NCBI RefSeq assembly: GCF_947498095.1
Contig: NZ_CANMJE010000003.1
Coordinates: 310,001 to 374,000 of the forward strand
Source: an uncultured Shimia sp.
GTDB lineage: Bacteria > Pseudomonadota > Alphaproteobacteria > Rhodobacterales > Rhodobacteraceae
DNA length: 64,000 nt
Direction: 5' to 3'
Shown in pieces: positions 63,458-64,000 of the stretch. The notes below the pieces were generated by a model that saw only the letters and a program-made list of their open reading frames with translations, had not been told where the DNA came from and made no database searches. Within the stretch, counting starts at the first letter, position 1. Each line of letters opens with the position of its first letter. Both the position numbers and the translations under genes were made by a program.

Positions 63458-64000
63458 ATGGCCACCTGTGACTTCATCACCTTCCTGTCGCGGCATGACC
63501 GTATTGTGGAAGTGTGCCTGACCGACGTCCGGGGATCTTCTCCGCGCGAGGCAGGCACGATGATGTATGTCGCACCGGGCGGAATTTACGGCACCATTGG
63601 CGGTGGTCAGCTGGAATACATGGTCATTGATCACGCCCGCGCCATGCTGAAGCGTGGGGATATCAAGGGCGACATGGATGTGCCGTTGGGGCCCGAGATC
63701 GGCCAATGTTGCGGGGGGCGTGTCCAGGTTTCGTTGAAGCTCATGGGGGCGGCGGACCGGGCCGTCTCTCAAGCCGGCATCGAGACCGAAGACAAAGCCC
63801 TGCCGCATGTCTATGTGATGGGGGCAGGGCATGTGGGGCGTGCGTTGGCGGATCTCTTCCAGCACATGCCGGTGAAATGTATCCTGATCGACCAAAGGGC
63901 CGAAGAGCTGGGTCTGTCCGGTGCCAAGGTGGAAACCCGCCTGACGCCACTGCCCGAGGCAGACATCGCCAATGCCCCCGCGGGTAGCGCCTTTATCGTG
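63458..64000 (+). CDS. xdhC: Xanthine dehydrogenase accessory protein XdhC, 3' end cut by window
   Basis: The first 181 residues are visible and the frame is open to the window edge. The N-terminal XdhC/CoxI domain has VRGSSPREAGTMMYV and TIGGGQLEY, a Cys pair in GQCCGGRV, and the second domain starts with a Rossmann VYVMGAGHVGRALA. XdhC binds molybdenum cofactor, promotes its sulfuration and inserts it into XdhB. It starts four bases after the xdhB stop. No frameshift is seen. Confidence 0.93.
   Translation, partial: MATCDFITFLSRHDRIVEVCLTDVRGSSPREAGTMMYVAPGGIYGTIGGGQLEYMVIDHARAMLKRGDIKGDMDVPLGPEIGQCCGGRVQVSLKLMGAADRAVSQAGIETEDKALPHVYVMGAGHVGRALADLFQHMPVKCILIDQRAEELGLSGAKVETRLTPLPEADIANAPAGSAFIV

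Overview
The window looks like chromosomal DNA of an aerobic, heterotrophic alphaproteobacterium, most probably a marine Rhodobacterales (Roseobacter-group) member. This is inferred from gene content: an Entner-Doudoroff operon, a xylose ABC system with a ROK regulator, aerobic CoA-ligase aromatic and tryptophan catabolism, a non-pyrrolysine MttB-type methyltransferase beside TMADH-like flavoproteins, and very compact operons with ATGA overlaps. It is also inferred from moderately GC-rich coding sequence with AT-rich promoters. I see no rRNA, tRNA, CRISPR, insertion sequence or prophage. Forty-nine protein genes are supported, and the first and last are cut by the window edges.

Layout. 1-7.7 kb: a catabolic cluster (minus strand) of a thiolase-like aldolase, a CoA ligase, a Rieske oxygenase beta subunit and a single-chain fusion of reductase and oxygenase alpha subunit, with two paralogous MarR regulators and an SDR dehydrogenase. 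8-11.5 kb: the nadA-nadB-nadC operon. 11.5-17 kb: a BKACE (DUF849) enzyme and an RND efflux pump with its adaptor. 17-22.6 kb: a FabD-like acyltransferase, a fused 2-oxoacid dehydrogenase E1, a PLP aminotransferase and a divergent LysR. 22.6-25.9 kb: divergent oxyR and katG.

25.9-37.1 kb is a xylose island. xylF-xylH-xylG faces a divergent ROK repressor gene, and xylB-xylA-mutarotase lies further right. A nested palindrome recurs at the two control points. The island also carries a secreted VCBS/UnbV protein overlapping the repressor gene and a di-heme peroxidase translationally coupled to the mutarotase; these two converge and overlap at their 3' ends. 37.2-45 kb: a LacI regulator divergent from gap-zwf-edd-eda-pgi, which takes hexose phosphate and the output of glycolysis-like steps through the Entner-Doudoroff route.

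45-52 kb: a TetR gene divergent from a four-gene operon (MttB-like methyltransferase, two TMADH/DgcA-like flavoproteins and an F420/P5C-reductase-like protein), probably for a methylated quaternary or tertiary amine. 52-59.5 kb: gcdH with its LysR, then an anthranoyl-CoA/tryptophan module (enoyl-CoA hydratase, acyl-CoA dehydrogenase, 2-aminobenzoate-CoA ligase, tryptophan 2,3-dioxygenase, RidA). 59.6-64 kb: xdhA-xdhB-xdhC for xanthine oxidation.

The least ordinary items are the reductase-oxygenase fusion, the aldolase-like thiolase without its nucleophilic cysteine, the E1/acyltransferase pair, the peroxidase/VCBS pair wired into xylose control, and the methyltransferase/flavoprotein operon in which one flavoprotein has lost an iron-sulfur cysteine. 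All functional statements come from reading sequence motifs and neighbourhoods; no database search was run.
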